Shown: positions 24,334 to 36,611 of the stretch, in pieces
How the letters are laid out: the number at the start of each line of letters is the position of its first letter
How positions within the stretch are numbered: the first letter of the stretch is position 1
Assembly (NCBI GenBank): GCA_963920665.1
Contig: OY987267.1
Coordinates: 15,252,001-15,316,000 of the forward strand
Origin: Straminergon stramineum
Lineage: Eukaryota > Streptophyta > Bryopsida > Hypnales > Calliergonaceae
Direction of reading: 5' to 3'
Length of the DNA: 64,000 nucleotides
The notes under the pieces: model-generated
What the model was told of the DNA's origin: nothing
The model's input: the letters and a program-made list of their open reading frames with translations, nothing else
The model's database searches: none
Position numbers and translations under genes: made by a program

Positions 24334-25199
24334 GGAAAAAAAAATAGGCATTCTTTGTCAGGCTTCTCCCTCCTCGTCAGTCCGTTTTGTGGTTGTTTTT
24401 TGACAGAATTGCCCTAAATTATACGTAATTCTGTAGCTCCGGGAGATTTCGAGGCAACAGCCAGAGCAGGGGATTGATAAGTTAAATTGGCATTTTCATT
24501 GGAACGGCTTCTATTGTACAGTTGTACCGGTCAGTTCCCTGGTACTCTCTCCTGCGCAATGCTTTGAATGTTTGTGGAAAGTAGTGCCGTGACTGACTGC
24601 AGCTGCAGTAGTTTGGAAGCAATAATTGTCTGGGGATTCTCAACGGCTGGGAGAGCATACATTAATAACTCCAAAACCTGAGTCTAAATTAACTTAAGGT
24701 AAACCAGCCTGACTAATGTATGACAGGCAGAATGAACTAGTTTGCTCTGTCAGCAACTCAGCAATGTTGAAAATTTATAAAAAAAAATTCACATAATAGA
24801 CAAATGGGAGACATGGGGAGAACACTGCAATTGAAGGTTTTTTGTTTGTTTTTTTTAATTTTTTTTTATGAAGTATGAATTTGTTACGAGTTTTTAAAGT
24901 GTGCTTTCCAATTGGCCTCAAAGAGTTTCTAGACTAGTACCTCGAACTAGCAAAAGTGTATCCTCAATGATCATCTTACTCATCTAAGGTAAGAGTACCC
25001 AATGGCGTCCCTTTCTAGACCAAGAATTCATTCTAGAACATACATGTAGCTAGACTATAGACATCTTATCATTTTAGGTCAAAAAAATAAGCTCTCTATT
25101 GTCTAATTACATTTATAGCCTAAAATGATTATGTTTTGTAGAGTTTGACACGATTGGGTGCTCTTACCTTAAATCAATCACTAGTGAGACTACAACATG

Positions 25200-25601
25200 A
25201 GAGCATCTCCACTCATTCGGTGATAAAATTGCCTTGCCAAATGGCTTTTTGCGGGCTCAATTGTCTTTTGGGGCTCCACTAACAAAGTAGTGCTCTACCC
25301 TTTCTCTCAATATTTCCATTGTATACAATATGATTACCCAATGTGGAATGCATCTTTGCACTTTCGTAGGTGTAATAGTCAAAATTTTCAAAAAGTGTTA
25401 TAAAAACATTGTCAAACAAGCAAAATCCAAGCTTGGTGAAGAGATGGGAGAGCATGTCACAATGGGGAGTTGAAAGGCTCATTTTATAGAAGCTAAGCTC
25501 TTTATTTTCTTGGACATGTTTGGGATGGGGGAAATCTAGGAGGTTGGGCTCATGATAGACTAGGACAAATCCCTTACTAGTGAAAGAGTGGAGATGCTCT
25601 A
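25200..25601. mobile_element. GAGCATCTCC-end miniature element
   Basis: GAGCATCTCCACTCATTC at 25201 is matched by its inverted form GAAAGAGTGGAGATGCTC at about 25582-25599, about 400 bp apart. The antisense open frame inside (25279-25689) has no domain. Terminal repeats of this GAGCATCTCCA type occur in plant miniature elements. I cannot define a target duplication. Confidence 0.55.
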
Positions 25602-26399
25602 AGAGTATAGCTACCGAGGCACTTGCAAATTGATATGCTAGACTAATTAAGACGGGTCCTAGAGAGGTCATGGCATGTGGGTGGAGCACAAACCTCCAGT
25701 GTCCTATGCTTTGATCTCACTCTAATACATGTGATCCCACTTCCATGCTATTTTTCAAGTTGTGTATTAGCTTGTGAGGCTTTTGTGCTCTTCACTTTTC
25801 ATGGCCTACTCCCAAAACTACTACGCACAGCCATACTCCAACAAAGTCAAACATAGAGATCCTCCACAATCTGCAGTCTTGAATCACTGAAGTGGCTTGC
25901 CATGTGCATTTTGTAAGTGTCTACTCTAGAAGTTGCCTTTGCAAGAGTGACAATAAAAAACAAATGCTACAAGGGCTTGCTTGGAGTTGTTGAGTCTGCC
26001 TCCACCATGCCTAAGTGGCCATGTTCTAAAGGCCTAGAAAAAGTCACTTCCTACGATGAATTTACTCTAGAAAAGTGGAATTCGAAGTTCCTATTGCAAT
26101 CACTATTCACTCCATCACCATCACTAAAGACATTGATTGTTGCCACTAACTCAACCTAATGTAGCCGGAATTTCATTTATTGAAAAAAGTCTGTCATGGG
26201 TTGATGGAAAAGAGTGTAGTGTGTCATTCCCTACTGTAGGTGCCAAGCGGGATAAACACTTCTGCTTCCAATTATCAACCCTGACACCCACAATGACAAT
26301 GAAAAAGAACCAAACCGATTCCGAGGGAATTTTGGGATGACTTGTCATGACGATTCGGGTTTAGGGTTCAAAGAAGAGCACAATCGGAAGGCAATTTGA

Positions 26400-27393
26400 G
26401 CTTCTGGCGATGATATTGCTGCACCTGCGACACCAGCGCTTCTCTCCCACCATGGCAGCAGTTTTTCGGAAGGTGGGGATCTCCAATTCATTCATTCATG
26501 CAAAATTCTGCAGGGTTAGGGTTTAGGGTTTAGGGCTACAATTGTGTTCTGTTCTAGTCTCCAGAATTGATAGGCAGTAGTGTTGTCCTATTGAGTAGCG
26601 CCCCCGTTTACGAAACCAGGAGCTAGAAGGTGCAAATGCCACCATATTGTACCGTAATGGCTTTCAGTTCGTGGATGTAACACTCTCAGTTCGAACAATT
26701 GTGACGATGCTCTGTTAAGTTTTGTGTTCCGAAACGTCATCTATGTGTCCGAATTCGCTGACAATATCCAAAGCTCAGAAGGAGGATTTGGGTCTCAGTT
26801 GCAATAACCTGAATAAGTCAATTCTTGTGAAAGTAGCTTGGGATGGATGATGTCTTTCTGATATGTGAAATTGTTGTGCCAGCTTCGAAATTCTCAAATG
26901 AGTTGAGACGTGAATTTCATTTCAGGTAGAGATACTCGAGGTCTCCACTTTTGCTGTTGAGCATAGTTCGTTTCTTGATATGTTCTTATATTTAGTTCCT
27001 ATCAAATTTCATATGCACTTGTTGATGAATGAATGAGGATTCCAACGCAGCAAAGAGTGTACTAGTTAGACAAATTTATGATGGATCATAGTTTAATTGG
27101 TATTAGGGTTTAGAGTATAGTTTTTTGACAATTTTTGAAATCACGTCTTTGGAAATAGGTGCATATTAATGACGGGGATGTACGCCAATTGAGCGTCTGA
27201 TGAAGTGGCGCTTTTGAGTCTCTTATGGTTTGGGGTTCAGCTGTCCAGCGCGAGGCTTTGATTTGCACCATGTCAGCAGCATTGTTGATTGGCCTTGGGG
27301 CATGTGATCTTCGGGGCTTTTGATTCGTGGATGGCTAGGCGTTGAGCCAGCAATATCGTTAGGTTGTAGCCGCAATGTTTTGTGCAATTCATA
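26400..27393 (+). promoter_or_regulatory. Leader of GT2 gene with telo-boxes and upstream ORFs
   Basis: Tandem TTTAGGG units (telo-box) lie at about 26513-26535, with another TTTAGGG at about 26355. Telo-boxes are common near transcription starts of plant housekeeping genes. Two small upstream frames are visible: 26452-26526 (24 codons, MAAVFRK...) and 27375-27449 (24 codons, MFCAIHN...). The second overlaps the main start codon out of frame and could dampen translation. The transcription start and any leader intron cannot be fixed from sequence alone. Confidence 0.45.
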
Positions 27394-30300
27394 ATGGCAT
27401 CGTCCATATTTCCGAGGTTTGGTCACCCCTGTTTCTCAGGTTCTTGTAAATCCCAACAGTCTAGGACTCCAGGCATTCTAGACCATGCAGTTGTCTCTGT
27501 GCTGTCTCGTGCAGTTTCTTTGAGACCTAAGGTTGCAGCACTGCTCTGCAATGCCACATTGAGCCAAACTATTGCCGGTCTCAGCTTCTCGTCCGAGCTA
27601 GCCTCAAATGAATTCGAATCATCCAGGACCAGCAATGCTAAGGGAGGATTGTGGAGTGTCGTCATACCTACCTACAACCGTCTTCCAATTCTCACGAAGT
27701 GCCTGGAAGCACTTGAAGAGCAAGAAGGGTATGAGAGCAGCGGAATTAGAGAGTATGAGGTCGTGGTTGTGGATGACGGCTCTACAGATGGAACTGTGGA
27801 ACATCTTCTACAGTTAGACAACACGCTTCCGAACGGTGAAAATTTAGGGTTTAGGGTTCCACATGCTTCAGTTGAATCGAGTCCTGTGTTTCCACATGTG
27901 AAAGTTATTCGACAGGAACATGGAGGTATTATTTTATTTTTCTCTTTTGCATTCCGAGACTTCACTTGCTTAGTTGGAAGAATCCACTAGATAGGATCAG
28001 TGTTTTCGCCTCTGACACCTGCTTTCGGTAGCTTGGAGAAAATCACCTGCATATGTTTTGTTTTATTTTTTATTATTGGCTGAGTGTCTTTTTTTTCTTT
28101 GGCTCCTCCGTCACCAGCCAAGTACTGTAGTGTTAATTAGCTAACTTGGGTGTTAAGGCCCATTATTTTGTTGGAAATTATCTAACGGATTGTGTTCTTC
28201 CACTTGCGAGCTAAGTAATGGGGAGTTTTAATTTAGGCAATTGCTACTACGTGATAGGTGTGGGCAGATTTAGCACTTCAAAGTATTAGTTTTGGCGCAA
28301 TTAGTTTACTTGAATAAATGGAGGAGTTCAGTTACACCGCGGAAATAGATATAATTTCGTCGCAATTTAATTTGTGGGAGTTGCACCAATTTGCTAACTA
28401 ATCAATTCCAGTTAGCTAATTGGCGCTACTTGGTGGGTGCGAACATATTTGAACTCTCATTTCAATGTAGCTTGGCCAATCGCTTTGAAGAGGGTGCTTT
28501 GTCCAGGGGCAACCAGAGCGAGGAACTTGGGAGTCCGGCAAGCAAGAGGATCAGTTATTGTTTTTATAGACTCCGACCTTGTTGTGACTAAAAACTTTCT
28601 GCGAGAACATGGAGCTGCTCTTTCGCAGGCCCGAACTGAGCATGGAGACGACTGCACTTTCACATACGGCCGCGTTGTCAATACTGCAAATTTCGAGAAT
28701 CCGAAGTCCGAGAAGTTCAAGCTAACGGTTCGTTTATCTCTGAGCTTAACTTGATTTTTAAATTCTAATAATGCAACGAATTCATGGTTAGTCTGCATAA
28801 AAAGTTTTGTAGGGGAAGGAAAAAAGTGCACCGCTTTTTAGTTGAGTTTGCAAAGAACTGTTGGCTATCCAAATTTTGTCGTCAATGCCTTCTGTTCGCT
28901 TTGATACAGAAAAGGATTGCTTTGAAATAATTCCAAATTGGGTATATTAGTCGTAAAGCATGGGGCTCTTGCAGGACAACTCAGCTGCGTTTTTTGCAAC
29001 CGGAAATGTTGCATTGTCAAGGAGACTGCTGCTGAAAGCTGGAAACCTTCTGACGTCTGGGTCCGAGGGTCCATTCGATGTAGATTTTAGTGAATACGGA
29101 TGGGAAGACCTTGAGCTTGGGGGTAAGGACAACTGTTCAATTCCTGCTACATACGAAAAGAATGTTATGGTAAATGCGATGTACGTATGATGTTTCTATG
29201 TTCGGCACCTTCTCAGTGGGCACTGAAGCCAAAGTCCATCCAACACGGAAATGCTTCATCATGATCTGAAGCTCTGTATCTCTAGTCTGAAGCCTGTGTG
29301 CAGTGAGATTGAAACAGGTGGGGGCTAGAATTCAGCATGTTCCCGCGGCTGTAGGCTACCACTGGCATCCAGCATTCTCGATGGATCAGATCCCGAAGCT
29401 GATTGACCAGGTTCTTACTTTCAACATCTTCAGCTTCTGGGTGGGTTAGGCTTTGCATACCGTAGCTTGCACTAGAGTTCGTCACAAAAATTAGAAGCTA
29501 ATTCAAAAAGGAAAAAAAATCGCTCCGCAAATTACAAATTTAGCTGAATTCAAACTCTTGACCTTCTGACTTCCACTCCACTGAAGTTACGCGCAATCTC
29601 ACCCTGATCTTAAAAAATCGAGTGGATATTCATTGGCTATGTACACAGTATCGAAACCCTCTGTAATTCAAATTGAATTGGCGAGCTTTTCTTAAACTGA
29701 TAATTCATCAGGAAGCTGACAATCTTTGGTGCAAGGTACGCTAAATGATCATGACTCAGGATAATGCTCATACCTGTACTTGGCCCTGGGGTGCACAACT
29801 CATAATTTTTCACCGTAGTGGAAAACGCTGGAACTTATTATGGAGCATTTAAAACCAGATGATCAAATTCGGTAATTTCAGAGTCGTTTTTAGAACTTTG
29901 GGACCCCAAATTACCTCGGGAAGGTTCAGAAGTACAAAATTAACCAACCAGGCAGATTTTTAGATTAATACGTTATGTTGGAGAATTTGGAGTTGTGCAC
30001 CCCTGGTTCCACGTACTGGTATGAGCGGTATCCTAAGCGTGTGATTACAGAAATGGTAAGGGAGTTCTCTGTTTTGATGATCTCTGAAAAAAGCTCTCAA
30101 CATAGGGACACCTATAACCGCCAATTTTTCTACTGTGCTCATTTTCTATTATTAGACTGATCAAATTTTTATTATTCTTAATTGGCAAAAGGGAGGGGTT
30201 TTCAATGCTCCAAAGAATGCATCATTTGGATACCTTATTCAAAAGTTATGAGGGATTGAAGTTGTTTTGGTAGATGTTCTAAAAACCGTTTCTTCAACAA

Positions 30301-30699
30301 TAGCTACATTTTGATTTAGGAGATGTAAGGGATGAGAGCACCTGGCACATTTGGGTGTCCCCTTATGAATGACTGCGTTGCCTACTGTTCTTTTTTGAGC
30401 AGGAAAGACAAAGAGGGCGGAACGGTGTGCGGTTCTTCCTCAAGCACCCAAGTTTGGATGTTCGCCTTATGACCCAATTGACTCCCTTTCATGAAGGTGT
30501 TTGGTTCTTTCTAACCCTCGGTGGCCTGCTTAACGAGAAAACCTTGAGTCCCATCCTCGGTACGCTAGTCGCTGTTGGGCATCCCGGCCTTGCCGCCGGC
30601 TTACTCTCACCGACACTGAACTGGCACACTGTTCAGGCTAGCAAAGCAGAAGTGATGCGATTGAAGCAACAGGGGGAATTTGTCAAGAGAGAATCTTGA
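27394..30699 (+). CDS. Family 2 glycosyltransferase, probably plastid-targeted
   Basis: Five exons, 27394-27925, 28507-28727, 28975-29122, 29304-29410 and 30403-30699, join in phase through GT..AG introns to give 434 aa. The N-terminal roughly 80 residues (MASSIFPRFGHPCFSGS...) are Ser/Arg-rich with few acids, like a transit peptide. The GT-A catalytic region follows: SVVIPTYNRL, EVVVVDDGSTDGT, GGATRARNLGVRQARG, the metal-binding VFIDSD, FATGNVALSRR and YGWEDLELGVRLKQVGARI with the acceptor-side W-E-D. A C-terminal QRGRNGVRFFLKHPS...LTLGGLLNE...LNWHTVQ segment resembles cyanobacterial GT2 proteins, which fits a plastid enzyme. The sugar donor and acceptor are unknown. The phase-compatible EADNLWCK micro-exon (29712-29735) was left out because the protein joins smoothly without it. 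Confidence 0.8.
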
Positions 30700-32918
30700 T
30701 CAGTTCCCAACCTTTCTGAAGTTGATGTGGCCCTAGATGTATTTGCAAATACTAGAAGCAAATATATAATGTAAGGTATGGAAACGTTCTCTCATTCATG
30801 TTACTATTTGGTTACGAAATTGAATTATCAAGATTTGACATTGCATTTGGATGGTTCGTTGTACTTTGATGCTTCGAATCAGAAATGTCCATCAAACATC
30901 AGCATCTGTTAACAGAAATTGGCAATGGAAGCATTGTTGAGCCCTGAGAGGATTCATTGGACACTTTGTGTTTGAACCTTTAATTTCTGCAATGACCGTG
31001 TTGGTAATTTTAGTCCTGTTGAATAATTTGACGTGTACAAGGGTACAGTAGACTCGTACAAATTTTTTGTCCGAAGGTACCAAATGCATAGGTGAATATC
31101 CCAAGTATGAGATCAGTGTGAGCGACTAAGATTTTGTTGTTCCAGGAGAGGCTTTGCCTACCAATTATTGACAGGTTGGTGGGAGGATACGTTACCCGTT
31201 GTCGACTGTATACATCCGAGGGAAATGGGATCCTATCAAAATTAACTCCTAAACGATCGTGGTATGTTTCTGGCACAAGTCATTCAAATCCTACCATTCA
31301 CTCGGGCTGTGAGCAGTCTTAAGTAGTCGAGGATAATTCTGTTAGTCGAGGATACTTCCGTAGGAATCAAGTCTAGATCTACAATGATAGGACCATCATC
31401 TTGCAACTTGGGAACAGTGAAACCATCACCTAGAATCACTCGTACTGTCCAGTAGCTTATCAATTCAAAAAAGAAACCCTTTCCTTCATATTGGTCCAAC
31501 GTTTTCCTGAAACTCGACAACAGTGAAAATATTTGAGTAAAAGTGGTTGATTCTTTCCAAAAGAGAAAAGCCTTTTACTTCACATTGGTCCGATGTCCTC
31601 TGGATTCTCTTCAATCACATGATCCTTTTCAATTGATGTCCCACATATTGGGAGAACCTCAGTCAGTCATGTCTTTGGGCAATCCACACGAGGGAGACAC
31701 AGCGGCAAAGCAAGATGATCTTGAAGGTAGTGTCGAAACAAGAGCATCGGTAGATAATAGATATAACATTCTTGAAGTAAAGAGGTTGCCGGCTGTCCTT
31801 TTACAGTGGTATTTTTACAGTGGTTTTGTAGGTGGAATTTTCCTATCTTTAGTGCCTTGAGATTTATGGGTGGGTTTCTCAATAGTCAAGTGGAGTCTTC
31901 GATGCAAGAGATGAGTTGGTTCTATATTTTTAGGGATGACAAAGGATCTTGCAAGCAGTACGTACAAATGTTATGACAGGTCGTTTTACACTTTACAGAT
32001 GGAGAAGATTTTGTTTGAGGGACACAAATCACACAATGACAATGAGCTACAAGTGTGTAATAAAACTACTTCATAACATTTAGTACTCGAAGGATTAGTA
32101 TTATAACAACTAAAAATTAACCACTGTGTGTATATTGTGTGTAAAGTAACTACACCTGAAATCAACTGCGTAGAAATGTCGAACCCTATTTTTGGATGGA
32201 AAATGAATGATTGTAACACCCAAAATCATGATCTTTATAAAGGTTTATAAATTAGGAGGTCAATTTCAATGTAAAGTGAAGGTCAATACCAATGTAGATA
32301 TGGTGGCCAATTACAGTAAAAAATAGGCTTAGTTAATAAAATTAGTAGTGCAAGACAATTGTTTTTGGTGTGCAATTACAAAAATGAAGAGGCCCATTCT
32401 AGTAAGTGACAAGTGTAGGACATCTATTTATTGCCGTGCAACATTAAATACAAAGATAGATTATTTTATTTTAGCTCAAAAATTTGCCTTAGAGGTTACT
32501 ATTCCACTTTATCTTACGAAGTTGATGAAGAAGTGGACATGTTTCAATCTCTTCTTGGATGGTTTTTGCAACACATTTGTGTGGTTTAATGTTTGTTTTA
32601 GGAGATGTTTTGACATTGCATATCTCCCTTCATGGTATCATATATCTTGCATTTGGGATTGGCCTAGATAATTACCTTTTTAGCAATCTATTGTTGGTAT
32701 CTTTGAAAATTTGTAGCTTATAGAACATGCTTCCAAAAATTATGCAACCACTTGTAATGTGATTCCTAGTCCATTATCAATGTGCAATGATTATTTTTTA
32801 TGTTCTAGAGCATCTTATTTGTCCTACATAGCTTATTTGTGCAATTTTAGGTGTAATTACCGTACTACAAACCAAACATAATATTGTAATAGTGTTATAG
32901 GAATCCATGCCATGTTGG
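30700..32918. other. 3' flank and spacer
   Basis: After the GT2 3' flank there is no recognisable gene. Short frames at 31284-31520 (minus), 31543-31860 and 32348-32671 have no domain I recognise. The stretches near 31460 and 31560 share AAAAGAAA..CCTTT..TTCA(C/T)ATTGGTCC, a small direct repeat. Confidence 0.4.
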
Positions 32919-33375
32919 GAAGGTATTATGCTTTGTTAGATGCATGGGAGGGACTTATCACTTACTTCAAAGATTGGTGTTGGTTGAAGAGCCATCAATA
33001 AAACAATTTCGTTCAATGTACTAGGGGTCCTCTTTTCAAGAATGCAAAAGGGCCCCCGCTTTGCCTCATTGGTAAAACAATGTTATGATGATTGATGTGA
33101 CTTTGGTAAAATTAGTTTCACATGCACTATTAGTGTACTTCATAACATTGCATAAGTAAGCATTGGTCCTCACATGTTAGGAAAAGGTATTATGGTTTGC
33201 TAGATGGTTGGGCGGGAGGGACTCATTAGTTACTTCAAGGATTCATTTGGTGTTGGCTGAGTGAGGAGCCATGAAAAAGCCATCAATTTTGTTCACTGGA
33301 TCGATGCAAAAGGAGTCCCAATTTCAAGGATGCAAAAGGGAAACTCTGCCTCTGTCATTGGTAATAAACAATGTT
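32919..33375 (+). repeat. Diverged direct duplication upstream of orphan GC island
   Basis: The stretches 32919-33075 and 33179-33375 share, in order, GGTATTATG(C/G)TTTG, GGGAGGGACT, TACTTCAA(A/G)GATT, GAGCCAT, AAGGATGCAAAAGGG-like and CATTGGTAA..AACAATGTT. They differ by small indels. They are non-coding. Confidence 0.6.
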
Positions 33376-33399
33376 AACTTCTGATTGTTCCAGCTGACT

Positions 33400-33990
33400 T
33401 TCCCAACTGTTCTCCAGTCCTTTCTTCTACCTTACTCCGACTCCTACCAAAAGTCCCGGAAACTCCTGTAGTTTTTTGACTTGGAAGACCCGGCCGCTTC
33501 AGATAGTCTTAAGTTATTGCCATCGCTTTACACTCCGTCGATCAGTCGGTCAATCCCTTTCTCCCCCACGTTCAGTTCGATCAGTTCGATCAGTTTCTCC
33601 CCACTGGTTTCAGTCCCGTACGTACAACTACAGTAATAAGCTTCCTTCCGCCACACACACCCTTCGCCTGCTGGTGATTGGAGAATGGTGCGTGGAGCAG
33701 CAGGACACCGCTCCAGAACTGAAGCTCATGTGCAAAGCATGGTTGCGGATCAGGACCGTAGCTGAGCTTAGACTACTAGCTTGCAACCTAGCCTAACCTA
33801 AGTTAGCCGCTACTGCAGGCAGGGCCTGAGCGACTCGTGGTGACAGATATGCAAAGGACTGTACTGTACTGTAGTTCAGAGAACGAATGTCCGCGGGCTG
33901 GCTTCACCCGGCAACAAAAAGAACACTACGGCCTCCGCCGCTGGGCTGCAAGCCGATTTGCCGCACATTCTGGAGTACGGTAGTCTATGG
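33400..33990. other. Second orphan GC-rich island
   Basis: A GC-rich, pyrimidine-rich block with repeated TTCGATCAG motifs (about 33570-33592) and GTACGTAC, resembling leader regions elsewhere in the window. The frame 33476-33796 has no domain. No coding exons follow: the sequence turns AT-rich at about 34.0 kb with repeat elements. It may be a relic promoter or the start of a non-coding RNA. Confidence 0.4.
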
Positions 33991-33992
33991 TG

Positions 33993-34069
33993 CTAACTGA
34001 AGGCAATGATGCTAAGCTTAGTGTGTGAGCATGAAAATGTGAACATGTGAGTTTTGAGCATCTATTATA
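33993..34069 (+). mobile_element. Family E element, left fragment interrupted by family D
   Basis: GCAATGATGCTAAGC..GTGTGTGAGCATGAAAATGTGAAC matches the left end of the family E copy at 56645. The match stops at the TTAA where the family D element begins. A right part of family E appears at about 35200-35395, on the far side of it. Confidence 0.5.
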
Positions 34070-35029
34070 TTAATCCCTCAAAGCCCAAGGCCTTTTTAGA
34101 TTAAAAAACATCATTGCTTTTGAAGTGTTATAGATATAAATGTCACTAGGTTATAGACAACTCAACTGGACAATCTTGTAGTGTACATGTTGTAAATGAT
34201 GTGGATCAAATTTGGAGTGATTTGGCCACATAGATTGTAAGATTATAATGTTTGAAAAAGGATGCTCCAATTTTCCTAGAAACACATTTGGAGGTGAAAT
34301 TTGATTTCTAAACCTACTCAAATGAAAAAACTCTAAAACCAGAAAGTGATTTAAAAACACATTGGTGAAAGAAAATAGCATTCAATTGACTCATTGTGTC
34401 TGTAAAATGGCTTTGAAATGTCAAAAAATAGCAAGAAAAGTTGAAAAAAACACATCTAAGGCAAACCATTCTCTACTTAAATGATTCTTAGTTACTTATA
34501 TATTCTTGGATTGATATGAATTTTTAACCACACAACCTAAACTAGTATGTACAACTTTCTCAAAAAAATTCATTAGAAATGGATATTGTATGAAGAAGTA
34601 ACAAGCCACCAAAGTTCATTGTAATCCAAAAATGTCAAGATTTTGAACTTCAAATTGCTTCCACATATTCAAAAAAACTTGGATTAAAATGAAAATTTTA
34701 CCATAGTAACTAAACTTCAAGGAGAACATAGCCCAATAAATTTTCTTGAAAATGAACATTGGATGAAGGAATTACAAGCCTACAAAGTTGCAACCATCAG
34801 ATGCACTTTATTGAACTCAAATTGAACTTGTGAACTTTGATTGGCTTCCAAAACTTCAATACATCTTGGATTGATCTGAAAATTTTACCACAAAAACTAG
34901 AAAAATGAACACAAATTCTCCAAAAAGTTTTATTGAATTCGGACATTGGATGTAAAAGTTACAACACTTTGAATTGAACTTGAAACTATGTGAAGACATT
35001 TTTGGTCCCCTTGGGCAGCGAGGGATTAA
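34070..35029 (+). mobile_element. Family D TTAA-flanked element, 960 bp
   Basis: TTAA (34070-34073) followed by TCCCTCAAAGCCC on the left; GGGCAGCGAGGGA followed by TTAA (35026-35029) on the right. It is collinear over its whole length with the 967 bp element at 36612. It is non-coding. TTAA target duplications with CCC..GGG ends fit piggyBac-type mobilisation. Confidence 0.7.
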
Positions 35030-35169
35030 GTACAGAGTGTCACGATTCATGTCACATCTCGTTGTCATAAATATGGTCATGTTTTCATCCTTTTCAACCC
35101 AAATGCTTCATCATATCATCTAAAATATTTTTCATCCGATTTTGTAAGACTTCAACTAGTTATATAGTC

Positions 35170-35395
35170 CATATTTTTCTCAATTCAATGTTGTATTGCA
35201 ACAGGTTTGTGCTAGAATAGTATGTATAAGTAGATATTCTACAACCATGAAATGTGCTTATAATATAAACATCTATAATAAAGGTATCTATATCATAGTT
35301 ACACTATAATTATGGAAGGTTTCTATAATATAAATACATATAACATAGGTGTATAGTCTTCTAGGCTCGCATAATAGCAACCCTTGGTGACAAGG
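35170..35395 (+). mobile_element. Family E element, right portion
   Basis: Shares with 55165-55412 and 56645-56878 the motifs AAACATCTATAATA, GTATCTATAT, GGAAGGTTTCTATAATATA, AACATAGGTGTATAGTCTTCTAGG and the right end GCATAATAGCAACCC. Its left end is displaced across the family D insertion. Confidence 0.5.
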
Positions 35396-35414
35396 TTCCT
35401 TCAGTTAATTCAAC

Positions 35415-35655
35415 AATGCTAGAGTGCAGGTGTAGAGAAGTGAGCCTATGAGCCTTGAACCTAGATGTAGGTATGTACCTACAACCATTTGAAGGGGGTT
35501 ATTATGTATGTACACTATAACATGGAAAGACTCAGTCTATAACATAGTGACATATAATAAAGACACGTATAACTATATATAGAAGGTGTTTATAATATAG
35601 ATTTGTAGGCTTATGGGTTCATAGATTCTAGGTTCACATGCTAGCACTCCCCAGG
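35415..35655 (+). mobile_element. Family E element, diverged copy
   Basis: Begins near CAATGCTAGAGTG at about 35413 and ends near GGTTCACATGCTAGCACTCC at about 35632-35651, with the intervening CTATAACATAG..GAAGGTGTTTATAATATAGA motifs typical of family E. It is adjacent to the previous family E portion. Confidence 0.45.
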
Positions 35656-36611
35656 TAAATTGAACTATTTAAATCAATTCCCCAAAACTCCACTAGGATT
35701 CATTCATCTCTTGCATCAAAGATTTCAATTGCAAAGAATTGAAAAGCCCCTACTATATATTAAAAACACTTTTATTTAACAACAAATTAGCACTAAAATT
35801 GCCATTGGATGCTTGGAGTATAATGAAGAGGTAGTTGAAGCCATGCATAGGGCACAATGGAAACATGTTAGAGTTGATTAATATTAAGACAGTATTAGGG
35901 ACAACTAAGTGGTTGCCACAATGTCATTATGGTAACTAAACCAACTCAGACAACCAATGCAAACTACCTCTAAAACTAAGAGACAAATTGTGAACAATTT
36001 TGGCACGGTTTCAAGGCTCCAAAATGTCCCTTTTTCACAATTGAAACATATTCAGTGGCATTGAATGAGGTGAGAATTAGACAAGTCTAGGGGGGGAATT
36101 CAATGGTCTAGACATTTTCCACTTTGAAAAATGATGGAACTCACATTGGTGGTCCAAAAAATTTACTATTTTCTGAAAAATTCATGATTTCCATTTGCTA
36201 ATAGGTGAAAAAGATTTCCCCTGCTGGTGAACAACTTGCAACTAGGGGAGGCAACCCATTCCTAATCGCTCCCCCATTATGGCAACATAAGGTGTAGTAA
36301 TTTCAATCAAGAGGTGAATAACATGATTAATGCTAGCACAATTCTTGACGCAATTGTGGTGCATTATGATTGGCTACAACACTCTCAATATTGAAACCAA
36401 ACCTTGTTGGATTTTGCAACCAGCCCTTGGTCGGAAATAGGAAAGTATGTATGACCAATATGGGGTGGAACAAAATCTTTAGCTAAAAATTCATAGTAAT
36501 TTTGTTTTGAGAAATAAAAATCTGAAAATTATGGAAATCTTATGAATTCTATTTCTGCACATACAAAAATTTCCCATTGTTAAAAACTCCCTTGCACATA
36601 CATATATTTGC
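35656..36611. other. AT-rich spacer
   Basis: AT-rich, with no open frame and no clear element ends. I see nothing assignable. Confidence 0.35.

Larger units (their letters stand above)
22024..26399. other. 3' flank and repeat-rich spacer
   Basis: After the 3' flank of the second LEA_2 gene come AT-rich sequence and the separately listed tandem repeats and miniature element. The stretch at 23042-23160 resembles, inverted, the stretch at about 11995-12120 (shared motifs include TAAGAGCTGATTGC), so another short dispersed element is likely. Open frames at 23513-23785, 25279-25689 and 25917-26159 carry no recognisable domain. Confidence 0.45.

Noticed and set aside
25279..25689. 136-codon minus-strand frame
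   Set aside because: It lies largely inside a miniature element defined by inverted GAGCATCTCC ends and has no recognisable domain.
29712..29871. Possible extra GT2 exons (EADNLWCK, then WKTLELIMEH...)
   Set aside because: They are splice-compatible, but the protein joins smoothly from IPKLIDQ to ERQRGRNGV without them, as in related GT2 proteins. They might be minor alternative exons.
31543..31860. 105-codon plus-strand frame
   Set aside because: No domain, no splice partners, and it contains a small direct repeat shared with non-coding sequence at about 31.46 kb.
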